The notes: a model not told the origin generated them from the letters alone. A stretch of 64,000 bases of DNA from Tubulanus polymorphus (GCF_964204645.1 NC_134028.1:22604153-22668152), one strand, 5' to 3'; positions 30,700 to 42,910 are shown, counted from the stretch's first letter. Program-made: numbers and translations.

Positions 30700-32824
30700 C
30701 TAATCGCTTGTTATCGCGCAGATTCTTTTTTCGTCCAGTTCTGTCGGCATGTTACAAGCCGAAAGCAAATTTTCCAAGGTCGCCCGACCGTATTGGCGCC
30801 CCAGTTCGTCCGGGCAACGGGTCGTGTTGTAGCCCATACAGAAACTCATTCGACCGTCGATCGTGCACACGTTGTGGTAGCACAGTTTCGAGCTGAGATT
30901 CTTGTCGGAGGCCGTGTAGACCAGACCGTCGAACGCGACCCGATGCGGCGAGTCGACGGCGGCCGCGTGGTCCAGGTGGAAATTACCGCGATTCGATACG
31001 CAGAACGGATGCGCTAACGGTAGCGGGTTCAGTCGTTGTTTCAACCTGATCAAATAATCGCCCAAAGCGTTGATAACGACGGTAAACGCGATGATATTCT
31101 CGCGCAGTTTCGCGAAGTGGGTGCCGCTTTTGATATGCTTTTTCACGGCGTTCGACGCGTTTTGCGCTTGCGACCAGAAATTCGCGGCCGTATTCGCGCT
31201 CGGTACCCGCACGGGAAGGTCGCACAGTACGACCATGAAATTGACGTTCTCGCCGTCGACGGGCGGCTCCATAAACCGTCTCATACTGACGTTATAGGAC
31301 GACTCTATCAGCGTCGATTCGTCTCGCGGTATCCATCCGCGTTTTCTCATCACATCGACCAGCGCGAACGAAGCCGCCGAGTTAAAAGCGCCGAATATCG
31401 TCGCGTCGTTTCGCTTCACAGTTTCGACGATCTCGCGAGTTTCCTCTTGCGTGAACTGATACGAAAATATGTGCGGTTCGAGCGGGTTTGTCGCGTCGCG
31501 TCTCGTGGCGGTGGCTTTTTCGGCGAAGATCTCGCCGATTCTAGTCGCTCCGGCGCACAACTTCGACATGACCGTTATCACTAGCGGTCCAGGCAACGAC
31601 GTAAACAGCTTCAGCATTATCCGCAGAACGCGAGGGATTTCGACGGAACAATTAGCTATATGTTCGATCGACGACAGAAGCGGTAGAGACGTTACCGAAA
31701 CGTCGTTACCCGCTAGTAACTGTTCGACGTATCGCACGAACGCGCTAAACACGGTAACCGTAGTAACGCCATCTATCGCGCTATGGTGGAACGAAAAGAT
31801 AAGCGGAGTTGTCCAACTGTCGTCGTCGTCGTTGTTTTTTACGCTTTCGAACATTTTCAGTCGCCAGTTCGGCTGGCCGCTCGCAAACGGCGTAAACAAA
31901 GCCGATCTGAACTCGCGTCTCCAATCTCCGTGGTCGAATACTTCTAAATCGATGACGTCATCGCGATCTAGTTCTTCGAAGTATCCCTCGTAGCCGTCTG
32001 GCCCGCGCTGCAGAATCGTAGTCATGCGCAGTAACGGGTGTCGTCGGCTGATTTTACGCATCGCTTTCTCGACTACGTCCGGCGACAGCGGCGCGCCGCG
32101 CGTGCGCACGAACACGGCGTTCGAAACGACGGAACTTTGAAGTTGTTTCATGCTGAACTCGAAAATCAATTCTAACGGTCCCATTTTCCGTCGCAAGCGA
32201 CCTTGAAAATAGTAAACGAAAATAATTTCGCTCGAAGACGTATTTTTAAAAACCAACAATATAGACGAATTAATTTAACGATCATAAAAAATCAGTTTGA
32301 CGTTTCGGATAAATGTTTTCTATCAATTTACAGAGATTTACTTTTTATAAATCTCGTGAAAATAAAATAAAAAGTAATAAGTACTAAGATTTCTCGGTAT
32401 ATGAACTTACTTTGGACTCGTAATCAGTAATCTATTCGAAACGCCAACGTAACAACTTGTTTTAGTTGCTGTTCGTGAATTCTTAATGCAACTGCTATTA
32501 GACTATAGTAAAACTGATTTCAACACGATTGAAAATCATTTGCTTTGGATCAATCTTACATACACCATCTAAGCACCCTCGATATCACTGTTTTTCGTTA
32601 AAACGGCGTATATGAAAATGAAAAACCGATATCGTATCGTGTTTTACGCACAATAGAATTTGACGATACCCGAACGAAATTGGCTCCGACGTACCTGGTT
32701 TTGGGTTATTCGTATCGTTGTCGGTCCGTTCGTCGTAGAGTTTCTTTCTTTTACGAAACCAACGCAAAGCCACTCCGGCGCCCAACATGAACGATGCGAT
32801 CAGTATATTCAGCGATGTTGACAT
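30700..32824 (-). CDS. Membrane-anchored CoA-dependent acyltransferase (HHxxxDG condensation/alcohol acyltransferase-like)
   Basis: Two exons (complement): 32824-32695 (phase 1) and 32201-30700; 1632 nt, 543 aa. Exon 1 encodes a likely signal anchor (LNILIASFMLGAGVALRW) followed by RKRKK. Exon 2 carries the catalytic domain with HHSAIDG at about residues 182-188, the active-site histidine motif of condensation-domain, PapA, BAHD and alcohol-acetyltransferase enzymes. A later VSNRGNF segment resembles the second conserved region of that superfamily. The reaction is acyl transfer from a thioester (usually acyl-CoA) to an alcohol or amine; the substrate cannot be told. An in-frame ATG at 32869 would add 15 residues; I prefer 32824 because it places the hydrophobic anchor at the end. 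Coding GC is clearly above the surrounding DNA. It lies between two C1GALT1-like paralogues on the same strand. Confidence 0.78.
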
Positions 32825-34750
32825 CGTGTGCGGCGTCCAGACTAACCTATGTATCGAATCTCTGATCAAACCGATACAGTTTCGGGGAGAGAAGTTCGTC
32901 TGAAAATGCGCTGGACAAGTAGGCCGTACCGTGTTTTATACTAAACATGTCAAAATAATTTGTAAGCCCGCAATGTGATCAAGATGAACCGAGGGACCTT
33001 TGGTTCGTTACTATTTTTTGACGTCGGGCGCGCTAACCTTTTTTGCGCCGTTGATATAATAAACGCATAATCGCTTCGCTTGTTTGTAAAGAAAATCGTC
33101 GTCAATCAATCGCGGGTAGGGAAATTAAGTGCAATTAATGATTCACGTGAGATATCATTGCATTATTTGAATTGACACGTATTGATTGTTTACGCAACTG
33201 GCGTGCCCGTTAACGGAATTATAACGAGCGCGCGATCGCTGACGTTTGAAATATATCAAAATGAAGAAAAAACTGCCCGATTCAAGTTCTCGACATTTCA
33301 ACCGCCCGCGTTTCTGGAGACAATACTTCAAACAGGCGCCGCTGTTCGCCATAAATAATTGCCTTGTCAAAACGGATTCGAATTGAAATCGGCGAAGTCA
33401 CCTCCAATAAGCCTAATGGGCCTTCTAGTGTAATACAGGGCATTTTCGGGGGGAGGGGGGGCATTACGCGCACGAACCTTGTCGCTATTTTCCCACAGAC
33501 GCCACCGACAGTTCTACATACAAGGTGGATTTATAAGCAATACGTCGTTTAGATAACCCACAAACAAAAGAAAATAGAGAATAGCATATTCGAAATGATA
33601 TATTTTCGACTGAAACAACTGCCACGTCGCAGGCATATATATCATATACGTATATTTCTTGCATGGTCGTGCGAATGTAAGTCGGAACTACCGTCTTTTT
33701 GGCCGCGCCGTTCACTATAGATTTCAATATCGTGAAAAGAAAATGATCATTCATAACTTCCTTCTACGCGTATATTCGCGCGTATAAAAATCATCGGAAG
33801 TTTTGTATTCGTAAGAAAAGACGGCGTTGTCTCGTGTCTGGAATGACGGCTCGAAATGCACTCGGCGATACTTTGATTAGTCTGTAAATCTCGTGGTTCA
33901 GATAAGTGTGACAGCGAACGAAAAAACTCGGTTCGCTTACGTAAGTGCGTAAACCGAATAACCTTGATTAAAAATTCGAAAAAAAACGTTCCTCTGAAGA
34001 TATATACACCACAATAACAAAAATATTATTCGTAAGGAGCGTTAGTTATTGTTATTCATCATCTTTTCAGATATGATAAAAAGATGTAGACGTCTTCGTC
34101 CATTAGTTATTATCCCTAATGTAAAAAGACATGTCGAATATAAGAAAAATATGTCAATAGTCAATATCTATTCCGACTTACTTATTTTTTCATTTCGTTT
34201 TGTTTGGTTTTTTGCATCCTTACTTTCTCAATTATGATTATTTTTTTCTTCACTTTTTAAGGTGGCATTATTTTACAAGCTTAGGCTTTACTTTGGCAGC
34301 CTTGCTTTTGTATTGAAATTATTCATAACCCATTAGACTATTATATATTGTAACGTATTTTTTCTATGTATAATGTTTCTATGTTCATATGTATTTCGAT
34401 TCATCAAGAAATAAAGGATATCAATATCAACATTGAAGAATGTAAACAGATAATGAATAGACGTTAGAATACTACTATAAAAAAGTTTAAAAACTAAAAT
34501 TCAATTGAAAACTGAAATAAAAAAGAAACGATGTTTCGAACGATCAGTATTAGATAGAAATCAGAATCCAATTGCAAGTTAGAACTTAAAACTGTAGAAG
34601 CGGGCCCAGACGAAGTTCCGGATCTTACTAGAACTTGAATTATCCTTATTTTCCTTTTTTCAGTATAAACTTTATTTCTTTTGTTGCACTTTGACGTTTT
34701 TAGATTCTATTGACTTTTTTTATCTTTTCATCGGATGATGTTTTAGTGAC
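32825..34750. other. Intergenic region upstream of the acyltransferase
   Basis: This should hold the acyltransferase promoter (32825-33300) and the 3' flank of C1GALT1-like copy B. AATAAA on the minus strand at 34671-34676 is a plausible poly(A) signal for copy B. I saw no gene or strong repeat. Confidence 0.4.
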
Positions 34751-37448
34751 TTATAACTTTGAATTCGTCGGTAATTGAGCGATATTTTCGACGAACGCCG
34801 TTTGGTTGTTGTGTCTGAATAAAGTTTTTGCTAAAGATGCGTTAAATTTATGCGTCAGTCCGAACGGAGTCAAGTGGTATATAAGAAAGTCTAACGTGTA
34901 CATCAACTTCGGCGACACGTAGTGAAACGATATCGAATATTCCGAACAACAGTCGTGACCCTGAAAAAATCAATCAAAGCGAAAGTTTAGATATTAAACA
35001 AAACTGAAAGGGCATTTTGATGGGGTACTCGCACCGCTACTGTGGCAAGCGAGGATCCGATAGGTGTCGCTAGTAGATTGGTCTTCCGCGTTCGATTTCT
35101 TCTATGTTTCTATTAGATTTGAATGAACTTTTCTGTTAAATGAATCAATTATTTATGAAAACTATACCGATATCCGAGTAGAAGAATGAAAGTATTGTAT
35201 ATTTGGTGGTGCTGTGATAATATATGGATTTTGGAGTCTAAAAATCCAGTTCAAAGTTCATCGAACATAAACTAACGTTGACAACGGAAGACCTACTGCT
35301 CGTCACGCTACCTGGTGGGATAACTGCGAGTTCTTCATTCTACAAGATCCGATCTGGAATGGACAACTACTTGTGCTCATGCTAGCGATGTCGACGCCGT
35401 CGAACTCGCTATTGCATTAATCTAGTTTCTACATCCCCATTAGTATTGTGTTCAAGTAATTTCCAAACCCTGATGACAAAACCACACCGTTTTTAGCAAT
35501 GACATCAAATCTTTTCAAATTATTGAAAGACGGCTTTTAAACTCAAAATCCAAATATTTTTTGGTTATTTTTGCGAAGTTTTTCAATCAAGGAATTGCCT
35601 GACTGTTTTGGTCTAACGATTCTAATTCATGGGTGCTATAGACGATTATTGTACATTTCACTATTGGTTTTCACCTTTTTGTTGCCGTATTTTGAATAAT
35701 GTCTATACCATCCTGGATATCCACCATGAATATGAGTTCCGGGGTTGAACGGATGAAATGATTCGCGTCCAAGAATATCTATAGATAAACTCAAGTTGAC
35801 GCCGAGTTTTTGCATACACTTTCCCATAGCTACGTCCTCGGAGCCGAAATCTTTCGCGCATTTGTCGTTTTTCTGCCCGTCCTCTACCAATCTGCGTAAA
35901 GCCTCGTTACTCAGAACGTAAGCTGCCCCACCACTAGGGTAGCCTTGGGGTACGTGTGGTTTAAAAACGTGTCCGAAATAGACTGGTGTCGTCGGCTTAT
36001 GATGCGCTAACATATAACGAAGGTTTTCGACAATAACGTACGTGTCATCGTCAGCTTTTAGAAACCAATCAGCTTTATCCAGATAGTGTTTATAAGCGTA
36101 GGCAAATGCGCCCATTGTTTTTGCAGTGAGGTGTTGGCGTCCTTCCGATGTTTTCACTTTAACCGTCGGAAATTCATTGTTTTCTTCGCTGCTTATAAAC
36201 AACCAAATGTTACATCGTTTAATCCACGTATCGCGCACCGCTACAGCTTTGATCGGCAAGTTCTTCGGAGACGTCATCACCCAACATAATACTCGCACTC
36301 CGTCGTAGAGCTTCTGCGCCAGGTCTTTATTTTCCATATCTCTGGTTCGAGCGAAAACTGAAACGCACAAATTTCTAACTTATTATCGTTTTGGGAATAG
36401 GCTCTAAGCCTTAATCGCTTAGACCAAAACTCAGGAAAAAGAAAATCAAAGTTTTTAAAAAATTAAGCTCTTACTGCGTCTAATAATTAGTTTTAACTCG
36501 TAGGAAGAGGGAATGTGTTAGTTCCATGAGTGGTCAGCAGAGATTTTGCATGATAGTTACGAAACACCGTCAGAGAAAGGGTAAACGATATGACTTTACC
36601 CAGAGAAAGAAAATATACACTCCGGATACGTAACAACGGGGTAAAAAAAATGAACAATTAGATGTTTTTTTCCAAAGTTCATCACTTATTACAGTAAGAT
36701 TGGACTACCTCGTGAGAAGACGTGAATCTCTTAATTAGGACGATTCAATATTATACAATACCTGATTCATCAACTGTATCGCCTTCGTGCAATAGATCTT
36801 TGGATTGTGCAGTCATTTCTATAAAAATGTTGTATAGAAGAGACGAGTAAACGAGGCGTGTCGAATCAGTTAAAACGTTTAGTAAAAATTGTACTTCAGG
36901 CTAACTTGGTTTCATAAAAGAATACGAACTTTCTGTTGTCTAATAAAATCTTGCGTACGCATTTTGCGCTGCGCAAAGTTCGTACGCATTTAGCGCAGAA
37001 TATAGGGCCCCGCACACGAGCCGAAAACTGCGCTGCGCCATTTGCGTACGCAGTTGTCGGCTCGTGTGCGGGGGCCTTAATTGGTATCAGTCACCAGGTA
37101 AATACTGTCGTTCCCTCGTTTGTACTCATTTACCTGATGAAGCTTATCTTTCACTGGAAGCGAGAGCTCGTGTCTTGAATAATCAAGTTAGCCTACGTAC
37201 AATAGTACCTTAAAGTACTATCTGTATTCACGCTTACTTATTTCTAATTGAAAGAGCTCGATATTTTTTCATCGAGAATATATTGAAACATCGGAACACA
37301 ATAACAGGTTGTATTATTAAGCATTTTACTTACGTCGTGGATCGAGTAGCGTCAGCGGAAATTTATCGCCGAAAACTAGAAAGCTGAAGATAAACCCGGC
37401 TGAGAGCGCCGCCATTATCCAAATCACACGCTGAAATTTACTGTTCAT
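34751..37448 (-). CDS. C1GALT1-like core 1 beta-1,3-galactosyltransferase, copy B
   Basis: Exons (complement): 37448-37334, 36818-36762, 36357-35675, 34960-34751; 1065 nt, 354 aa. Exons 2 and 3 are exactly the same size as in copy A (57 and 683 nt) and the proteins are highly alike. The transmembrane anchor is about residues 7-28; the DDD metal site is at 160-162; SGGAAYVLS, GSEDVAMGKCM and DCCSEYSISFHYVSP are kept. The TM/stem exon 1 differs most between copies. The C-terminus ends soon after LPTNSKL, about 26 residues before copy A ends, because the duplicated sequence diverges there and meets TAA at 34753-34751. All core residues remain, so it is probably functional. Enzyme role as for C1GALT1: Golgi galactosyl transfer onto O-GalNAc. 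Confidence 0.9.
35010..35345 (-). repeat. MITE-like element, GGGTACCC family, copy 4
   Basis: Starts GCATTTTGATGGGGTACTCG and runs through the conserved interior to GCTACCTGGTGGGATAACTG. It sits in intron 3 of C1GALT1-like copy B, at the position matching the truncated element in copy A. Confidence 0.75.
37005..37076. repeat. 72-bp GC-rich palindrome
   Basis: GGGCCCCGCACACGAGCCGA is mirrored by TCGGCTCGTGTGCGGGGGCC, with CTGCGCTGCGCC between. The preceding bases (36950-37000) repeat GCGTACGCA and GCGCTGCGCA, so it may be part of a larger element. It lies between exons 1 and 2 of C1GALT1-like copy B. Confidence 0.85.
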
Positions 37449-38621
37449 CGCCGACTCCTCGATTCAAAAGCAAACTGCGTCAAATCTACAAAACCAAAGA
37501 CCGCACAATGCACCTACAAAATAGATATACACACAGCCATTCGTCACACAGTCGGCACGATTTTAAAAACAGCAAACGGTTCCAACGACTTGGAAATCTA
37601 GCATATGTCGACAGCTTGAAACAAAAAACTGAAAACAGCAACTGTTACATTAAAATCGAAATGATCTAATGATTTTGTGTCGTTGTTTATACACATCATA
37701 CACCGTTCAGTGACCGTCTATCTAAATACACACGGCTTTCATCTGATACTAATGTAATGCCGTCCCCGAAATGATGAACCTACATTCATTCGCGGCAAAC
37801 ATTCACCTCAGTAACATATGTTCTTTCAAACTATCGGAACAGGAGTGTACGGTAACAGAAATCAATCATCAAATAGAAACCCACAGTTAGATCTGTAAAA
37901 ACAGTTTATTTTCCTTACAGTTTCGAGACTTTAAACGAAGCCTCGTCATCAGAGGAACAAAAAACACGTGTTTTTGTGGGTTTTTATTTGTTAACTCTAA
38001 ACTGAGATTGATATCAGTTAATTGCAGTCAAGAAATCAATTATTTTTAAAAGTAAGGCCAAACTATAGGTTTATAGGAAAACATATGGTCGCATCGCTAA
38101 AATATGAACAGGGCGGATCCAGGTGGCCTAAAAGCCCCGCCCTATTCTTCATCAGGCATCATCTTTTCATTACCACTATATTTATGATTATAATTATTTC
38201 CAAAAAGAAGTTCAGAAATCTTTGCTTTTAGGATCACGAGGTTCTATCCTGCCTTCAAAATGTTTCCAAAAGACCCGTCAGCGCTCTCGTTCGGGGCTGT
38301 TCAAAGATTACGTAACACATTTTTGGGGAAATTTAGACAAATGTTGTCACACCCCCTAAATATCATGTAACAAAATGAAATACCCCCCCCCCCCCCCATA
38401 TAGGAGCCCCAGCCAGTACGAGTCGAAGCAGGAACACCCCTGATGGATTACCTAATGTTTTTTTCAATTCATCAAATTTTATAACGTTTACGCAGGTAAT
38501 ACGTACATATATATTACATAATATGAAATAACCATGATTATAATTATCAATATGAATTCCACCAAAATATATACAACCAAACATATAATATATGCGAAGT
38601 AAATGGCAATCCGGGCGAACT

Positions 38622-39008
38622 TACGTCGGTTTTCGTAGTTAGTCGACTCTACGAGCAATTATCTGAACAATTGCTCGTAGGTCGACTGAATTAAAAACCG
38701 AACGCACTACATAGTTCGGTCGTAACGCATTTCACAGTGTAGGCCATCTTGGAACTATAGGCCCGAACTACAGCGACCGTGTACAATCTCCAGAGCCCAG
38801 TTTCACGAAAAAGTTCAAGCCTAAAACGGTTAAGTTTGAATTGTTGTCCTCATTGAAGAAATGAAGTATCCAAAGGCAATTACACCAACAATTTGAGTTA
38901 AACATTTTAGTGAAACTGAGCCCAGACCTGAGCACCGACTAAGTGACATTCGGTTTCACTTAGTTCGCAAATACGTAGTCGACTAACTCCGATAACCGAA
39001 GTACACAC
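38622..39008. repeat. Inverted-repeat element with another MITE nested inside
   Basis: ACGTCGGTTTTCGTAGTTAG near 38622 is mirrored by TCGACTAACTCCGATAACCG ending near 39008. A hairpin of the same motif (TCGACT...ACGAGCAATT) lies at 38636-38695. The 38794-38925 element lies within. Confidence 0.6.
38794..38925. repeat. MITE-like element, TTTCAC family, copy 2
   Basis: Ends GCCCAGTTTCACGAAAAAG and TTAGTGAAACTGAGCCCAG are inverted. The body matches 2312-2443 closely (GTTCAAGCCTAAA, GTTAAGTTTGAATTG, TGTCCTCATTGAA). Confidence 0.75.
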
Positions 39009-39640
39009 ATCTAAACGCAATTCGATATTTTTGTAGGCTTACACGGTTATATCCGTATGTAAACGCCCTGTAAATGCTTCATTTTGTTTTAACCCGATTT
39101 AAAAGTACTCAATGTACTAGTTACGCAGCTGGAGTTTTTGATCGAATTTCAAGTAAGCTAAGTACGACATGCGTTCACGTTTTTCTGATACGTACTTGTA
39201 TAACATCGGCCGCTCCATGCAATGCACACCAGTCCTAGACATTGTCACCCGAATATTCCGTACGACGTGGTTGTTATTCGAGTTTTAAGTGTCTTTAAAC
39301 GCCATATGTGATTGTGCTGGTCATGAGCGGCGTTGTATATGCGCTATACTATTAGAATTTCGCTATTGAAGTAGCGCTTACTCGTCACCCTGGAAACACC
39401 CGTTCACTGGTTTTTTCAAGCGGGGCTCGTCGAAATGAAATGTATAATAGCGTTTAGTCGGGCACTTTCAATGAGTAGATACACTGTGTTATTCATTTTA
39501 ACCTAAAAGTAAATCTATATTTCCGAGTTGAAATTGATTTTTGTCATTTGTCTTTTAGATTCTAATTAGAAATCATTAAACAGCCCAAATGGTTTTGGGG
39601 TTTTCTTGTTCGCGAGGCTTTTTTCGTTATAATGAATACG

Positions 39641-39692
39641 AAGTTGATTATCATATCATAAAGATGACGATACATGATATGATAATCAACTT
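39641..39692. repeat. Short AT-rich hairpin
   Basis: AAGTTGATTATCATATCAT and its inverse ATGATATGATAATCAACTT flank a 14-base loop. Confidence 0.85.
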
Positions 39693-40666
39693 GAAAAAAA
39701 GAAAAGAAAAATGTATAAAAAGAATGTATAATGATATATTGTAATATTTAGTGGAAATAAATATATCATCATTATCATAACTTCTTATTTATATGAGCCG
39801 GTTAACTCAGAGTCAGAGATTTAATCACAAACTGTGGAACCGGGTCGATTTCCACAGTTGTGAGTTAGAGTGTCAACACCGAGTAAAATTTGGTCCTACT
39901 GCGAGTCAAATATCAACTGACACCTGTCGAACTGGAACCGGCACGTATTACAGAAAAACGAGAACTCAACCACTAATCGATTTAATTATCATTCGTCAGA
40001 AACATTTTCCTGTAATTTTCCATTTTTTTTTTTTGACGCGATTCCACACATGTGAAATCCGTTGCTGTAGTATAGAACCCAATCCAAGAACCAAAGGCGA
40101 AATAGGACCCGCTTTGACAGCTGTTTGTCTAGACTCTAATCTTACTTCACATGGGTGATATTTAATCTTTCATTCTTTGGCGGACTGAAATTAAATAATC
40201 GAACGACAATCGACAGCTGCCCGCAGTTTAGAATTAAAGGACTAGATGGATTAAACAAGGGCTCATATCATATGGAAAAGAGGTTCACGAAGACTGTTAA
40301 TTTGATTTATTGTATCTGCAGATTTTTTTGGCTTCCAGAATAATTGTAGACCAGTTTTCGGGTCGAAGTTAAAGTCAGTCGGTTTAACTCCTTCGTTAAT
40401 TCATTCTCAAATCGATTTAGGAGTTGAATCTTTTTTTTTGTGAAAGTGTGTCGCGTCAAAGCCCGTAATTCAAAACTGATGAGTGAAAGAATTATTTCGA
40501 ACGTTTGTTCTCATGGTTTGAGGTAACCTTGCTTAACACATTCTAGAATCATCTTTTGATGGTCTCCTTCTAACGGAAGGTCGTGGTGATCACGTTTCTA
40601 TGGATAACGTTTGATTTTGTTTGCCACGTGGTATAACATTGAACAAACAATACGGAATCATGCGCG

Positions 40667-42439
40667 ATGGCTTCTCCGAGCTCTGCGTCAACTCTGTCGG
40701 TTTCGCAGTGTTTGTTATTAGACGGCCGTTCCGTAGTTGCCCCGAAATGCCGAAAATGCGACGTTCCGACGTACGGATTGAAAGAAGCGCACACGCACAT
40801 CACGCTGACCCGAGCCGCCGTCGGGAAAAACGCGAACGAAAACGACGAAATGCAAGAACTCCGAAGTTCGGAACGATCCGTACGCAACATGTGGAGAGAA
40901 TATACCAATACGGAAAAACAATACTCAAATTCGCCGACTAGCACCGCGGTCTCGTTTAGTACGGTTGATAAGTTCGACGCTGATTCTGACGATCGAACGA
41001 GTATTGCTACTAAAACGCGGGTTCTCAGGGCTAAAATCCCTCCTTTATCGATACGTAACGCCAAGGAATGGCTGGCGAGAAACTACGAGCAGAGAGAAGG
41101 AATCAGCGTTCCGAGGAGAATGGTTTACTCGCAGTATATCGACATGTGTCGCGAGCAGACGATCCCGGCCACCAATCAGGCGACATTCGGCAAAATTCTG
41201 CGATCGCTGTTCCCGTCAGTTCGTACGAGGCGATTGGGAAATCGAGGCAAATCTAAATACCATTACTACGGGTTACAGGTGAAGAGCTCGTCCCCTTATA
41301 TGGAAACGGTCTCCGATTTACAGCGAGTCAACGTAATGAACGCTTTCAGTCAAGCGGGCTATCAGTGCCGCACTATTTCTCAACGCGAATACACACCGCC
41401 GACGACTTGTTACTCCGTTTCCGGTATGATCATTCCGCATTTTCCCGATGACCTCACTAAAGTGAACATCCCCGAACCGATTCGTAAGAAAGTGGCGCTG
41501 TTTCTGTCGTCGTTTCATCGGCATTGCGCCTGCGTGGCCGATCACGTGGTTCGTGCGGAGTTCGAGCAGATTCAGTTCCTCCTGCAGCGATTCTGGTTCG
41601 CGTTACCTTTCAATATGCGTCCGATATTTCAAGACGCGCACGTCATCAATCTGGTGGCTTTGTGCGATTTGGTTTTATTTCGCGCTTTATCCGGAGTCAT
41701 GATTCCCGACGTTCTGCAACCGATTCAGACGAATCTCCTGAACGCGTTCAGGGAGTTCGCCAGGTCGCTGCCCGTTTGGGTAGAAATAGCCACCAATCCT
41801 ATTTCCGTTAGATTGGCTGAATCGAGGAAAGCAGTAGCTAAAAGAGTTTGCGATCACGTGATCAAAAATACGGAGTTGGTTCATTTCGCGTCAGCGGCGC
41901 GTTGCGGTCTGCACAGAGCTCACGTTCATCAGTCGTTGATGAAGGACTGGATGAAAAGCGAAGCGGCCTCGTCGGCCATGTCTTACGGTCGTTTCTTCGC
42001 GCCGTTATTCGGCCCGAAATATCGCGAGGCGTTCGCGCGCGGTGTCGACAAACACCTGGCCGAACTGGAAAACCTTTTCGAACAAGACGCCGGCCTCGCT
42101 CAATTCGCCGGTTGGTGTCATCAGATAATGCATCGCAATCACTCGGGATCCGACGATCTAAACGTATCCGAGTTCAGACGGCGTGCGGCCGACATGATGT
42201 TGACGTGGAATTACCTCAGCGGCGTCGTCGGTCGCCGTTTAGTCGTCACGGGCGCCGGCACGGTCGGTGCCTTCCATTTGATGGACCAGTTCTTGAAAGA
42301 CTACATCGCGCAGTTACTCGACAAAAAACTGATCGACGCCGAAGAGAGAATACTTCAAAAATCGGTGTTTATCGATTGGAAGTCGATAACGGTGCCGGCT
42401 GATAATGCTCGTATGTTCGCTAATATGGGCGACTCGTAG
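40667..42439 (+). CDS. Intronless RFX-family transcription factor
   Basis: One 590-codon reading frame with a good start context (GCGATGG). Residues about 132-203 are the RFX winged-helix DNA-binding domain: NAKEWLARNYEQREGISVPR, then TFGKILRSLFPSVRTRRLG and RGKSKYHYYG. The remaining C-terminal 380 residues look like the RFX extended domains, ending with a dimerisation-like segment (TWNYLSGVVGRRL, GAFHLMDQFLKDYIAQLL). RFX proteins bind X-box DNA in the nucleus. The EGISVPR and Y(S)QY pattern recalls the RFX4/6/8 side of the family more than RFX5/7, but the protein is divergent. Animal RFX genes normally have many introns, so a single exon suggests a retrocopy that kept an open frame, or intron loss; an intron in the 5' UTR cannot be excluded. 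Coding GC is high. Confidence 0.88.
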   Translation: MASPSSASTLSVSQCLLLDGRSVVAPKCRKCDVPTYGLKEAHTHITLTRAAVGKNANENDEMQELRSSERSVRNMWREYTNTEKQYSNSPTSTAVSFSTVDKFDADSDDRTSIATKTRVLRAKIPPLSIRNAKEWLARNYEQREGISVPRRMVYSQYIDMCREQTIPATNQATFGKILRSLFPSVRTRRLGNRGKSKYHYYGLQVKSSSPYMETVSDLQRVNVMNAFSQAGYQCRTISQREYTPPTTCYSVSGMIIPHFPDDLTKVNIPEPIRKKVALFLSSFHRHCACVADHVVRAEFEQIQFLLQRFWFALPFNMRPIFQDAHVINLVALCDLVLFRALSGVMIPDVLQPIQTNLLNAFREFARSLPVWVEIATNPISVRLAESRKAVAKRVCDHVIKNTELVHFASAARCGLHRAHVHQSLMKDWMKSEAASSAMSYGRFFAPLFGPKYREAFARGVDKHLAELENLFEQDAGLAQFAGWCHQIMHRNHSGSDDLNVSEFRRRAADMMLTWNYLSGVVGRRLVVTGAGTVGAFHLMDQFLKDYIAQLLDKKLIDAEERILQKSVFIDWKSITVPADNARMFANMGDS

Positions 42440-42695
42440 CAGCGCAGCAAATTCAAATCATGAAATATTACTGGATATTCGATAATCGTTGAAACTCGTC
42501 GAAGTTACGATTTGAAATATTTTACTTTCTACTTTTCTATATAGGCCTAATGAATGCTTTTACTTATACATTACGCAGATATGCGGTTGAATATAATGTA
42601 CCAAACCTTTTCAAGTCATTGATCTATATTTTTGTATGCGATTTCTATTTTACTACATGGTTTTAATATATATGGTCTATTAAACTGGTTTTTCA

Positions 42696-42701
42696 AATAA
42701 A
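42696..42701 (+). terminator. Poly(A) signal of the RFX gene
   Basis: AATAAA 257 bases after the stop, with another overlapping-type AATAAA just beyond. Assigned by position. Confidence 0.55.
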
Positions 42702-42910
42702 TCAATAAATACTTCTCTCGATGCTTACGGTAATTTTCATTGGCCAATTCTTAATGGCAGGATCCATCCAGTTCCACCAGTTGTCACTCAGTTCATGTCT
42801 AGTTCTTTTAACTCGGAACAGTGGAAAAACGTTCTCATATCCCTTCAGAAAATCGCCCCTAAATTTCAATGTTGACTCGTATTGATTATATTTATTATTA
42901 TCATTTACCA

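Larger units (their letters stand above)
37449..40666. other. Repeat-rich divergent intergenic region
   Basis: This lies between the 5' ends of C1GALT1-like copy B (minus) and the RFX gene (plus). A region near 37880-38030 ending GTTAACTCTAAACTGAGATT recurs at 58460-58500. No exon was recognised; an open frame at 39793-40158 has no family resemblance. Confidence 0.4.

Noticed and set aside
31036-31993. Plus-strand open frames across the acyltransferase
   Set aside because: Antisense shadows of the GC-rich minus-strand coding exon, with no family resemblance.
41687-42402. Arg-rich open frames overlapping the RFX gene
   Set aside because: Other-frame shadows; the RFX frame contains the conserved domains.
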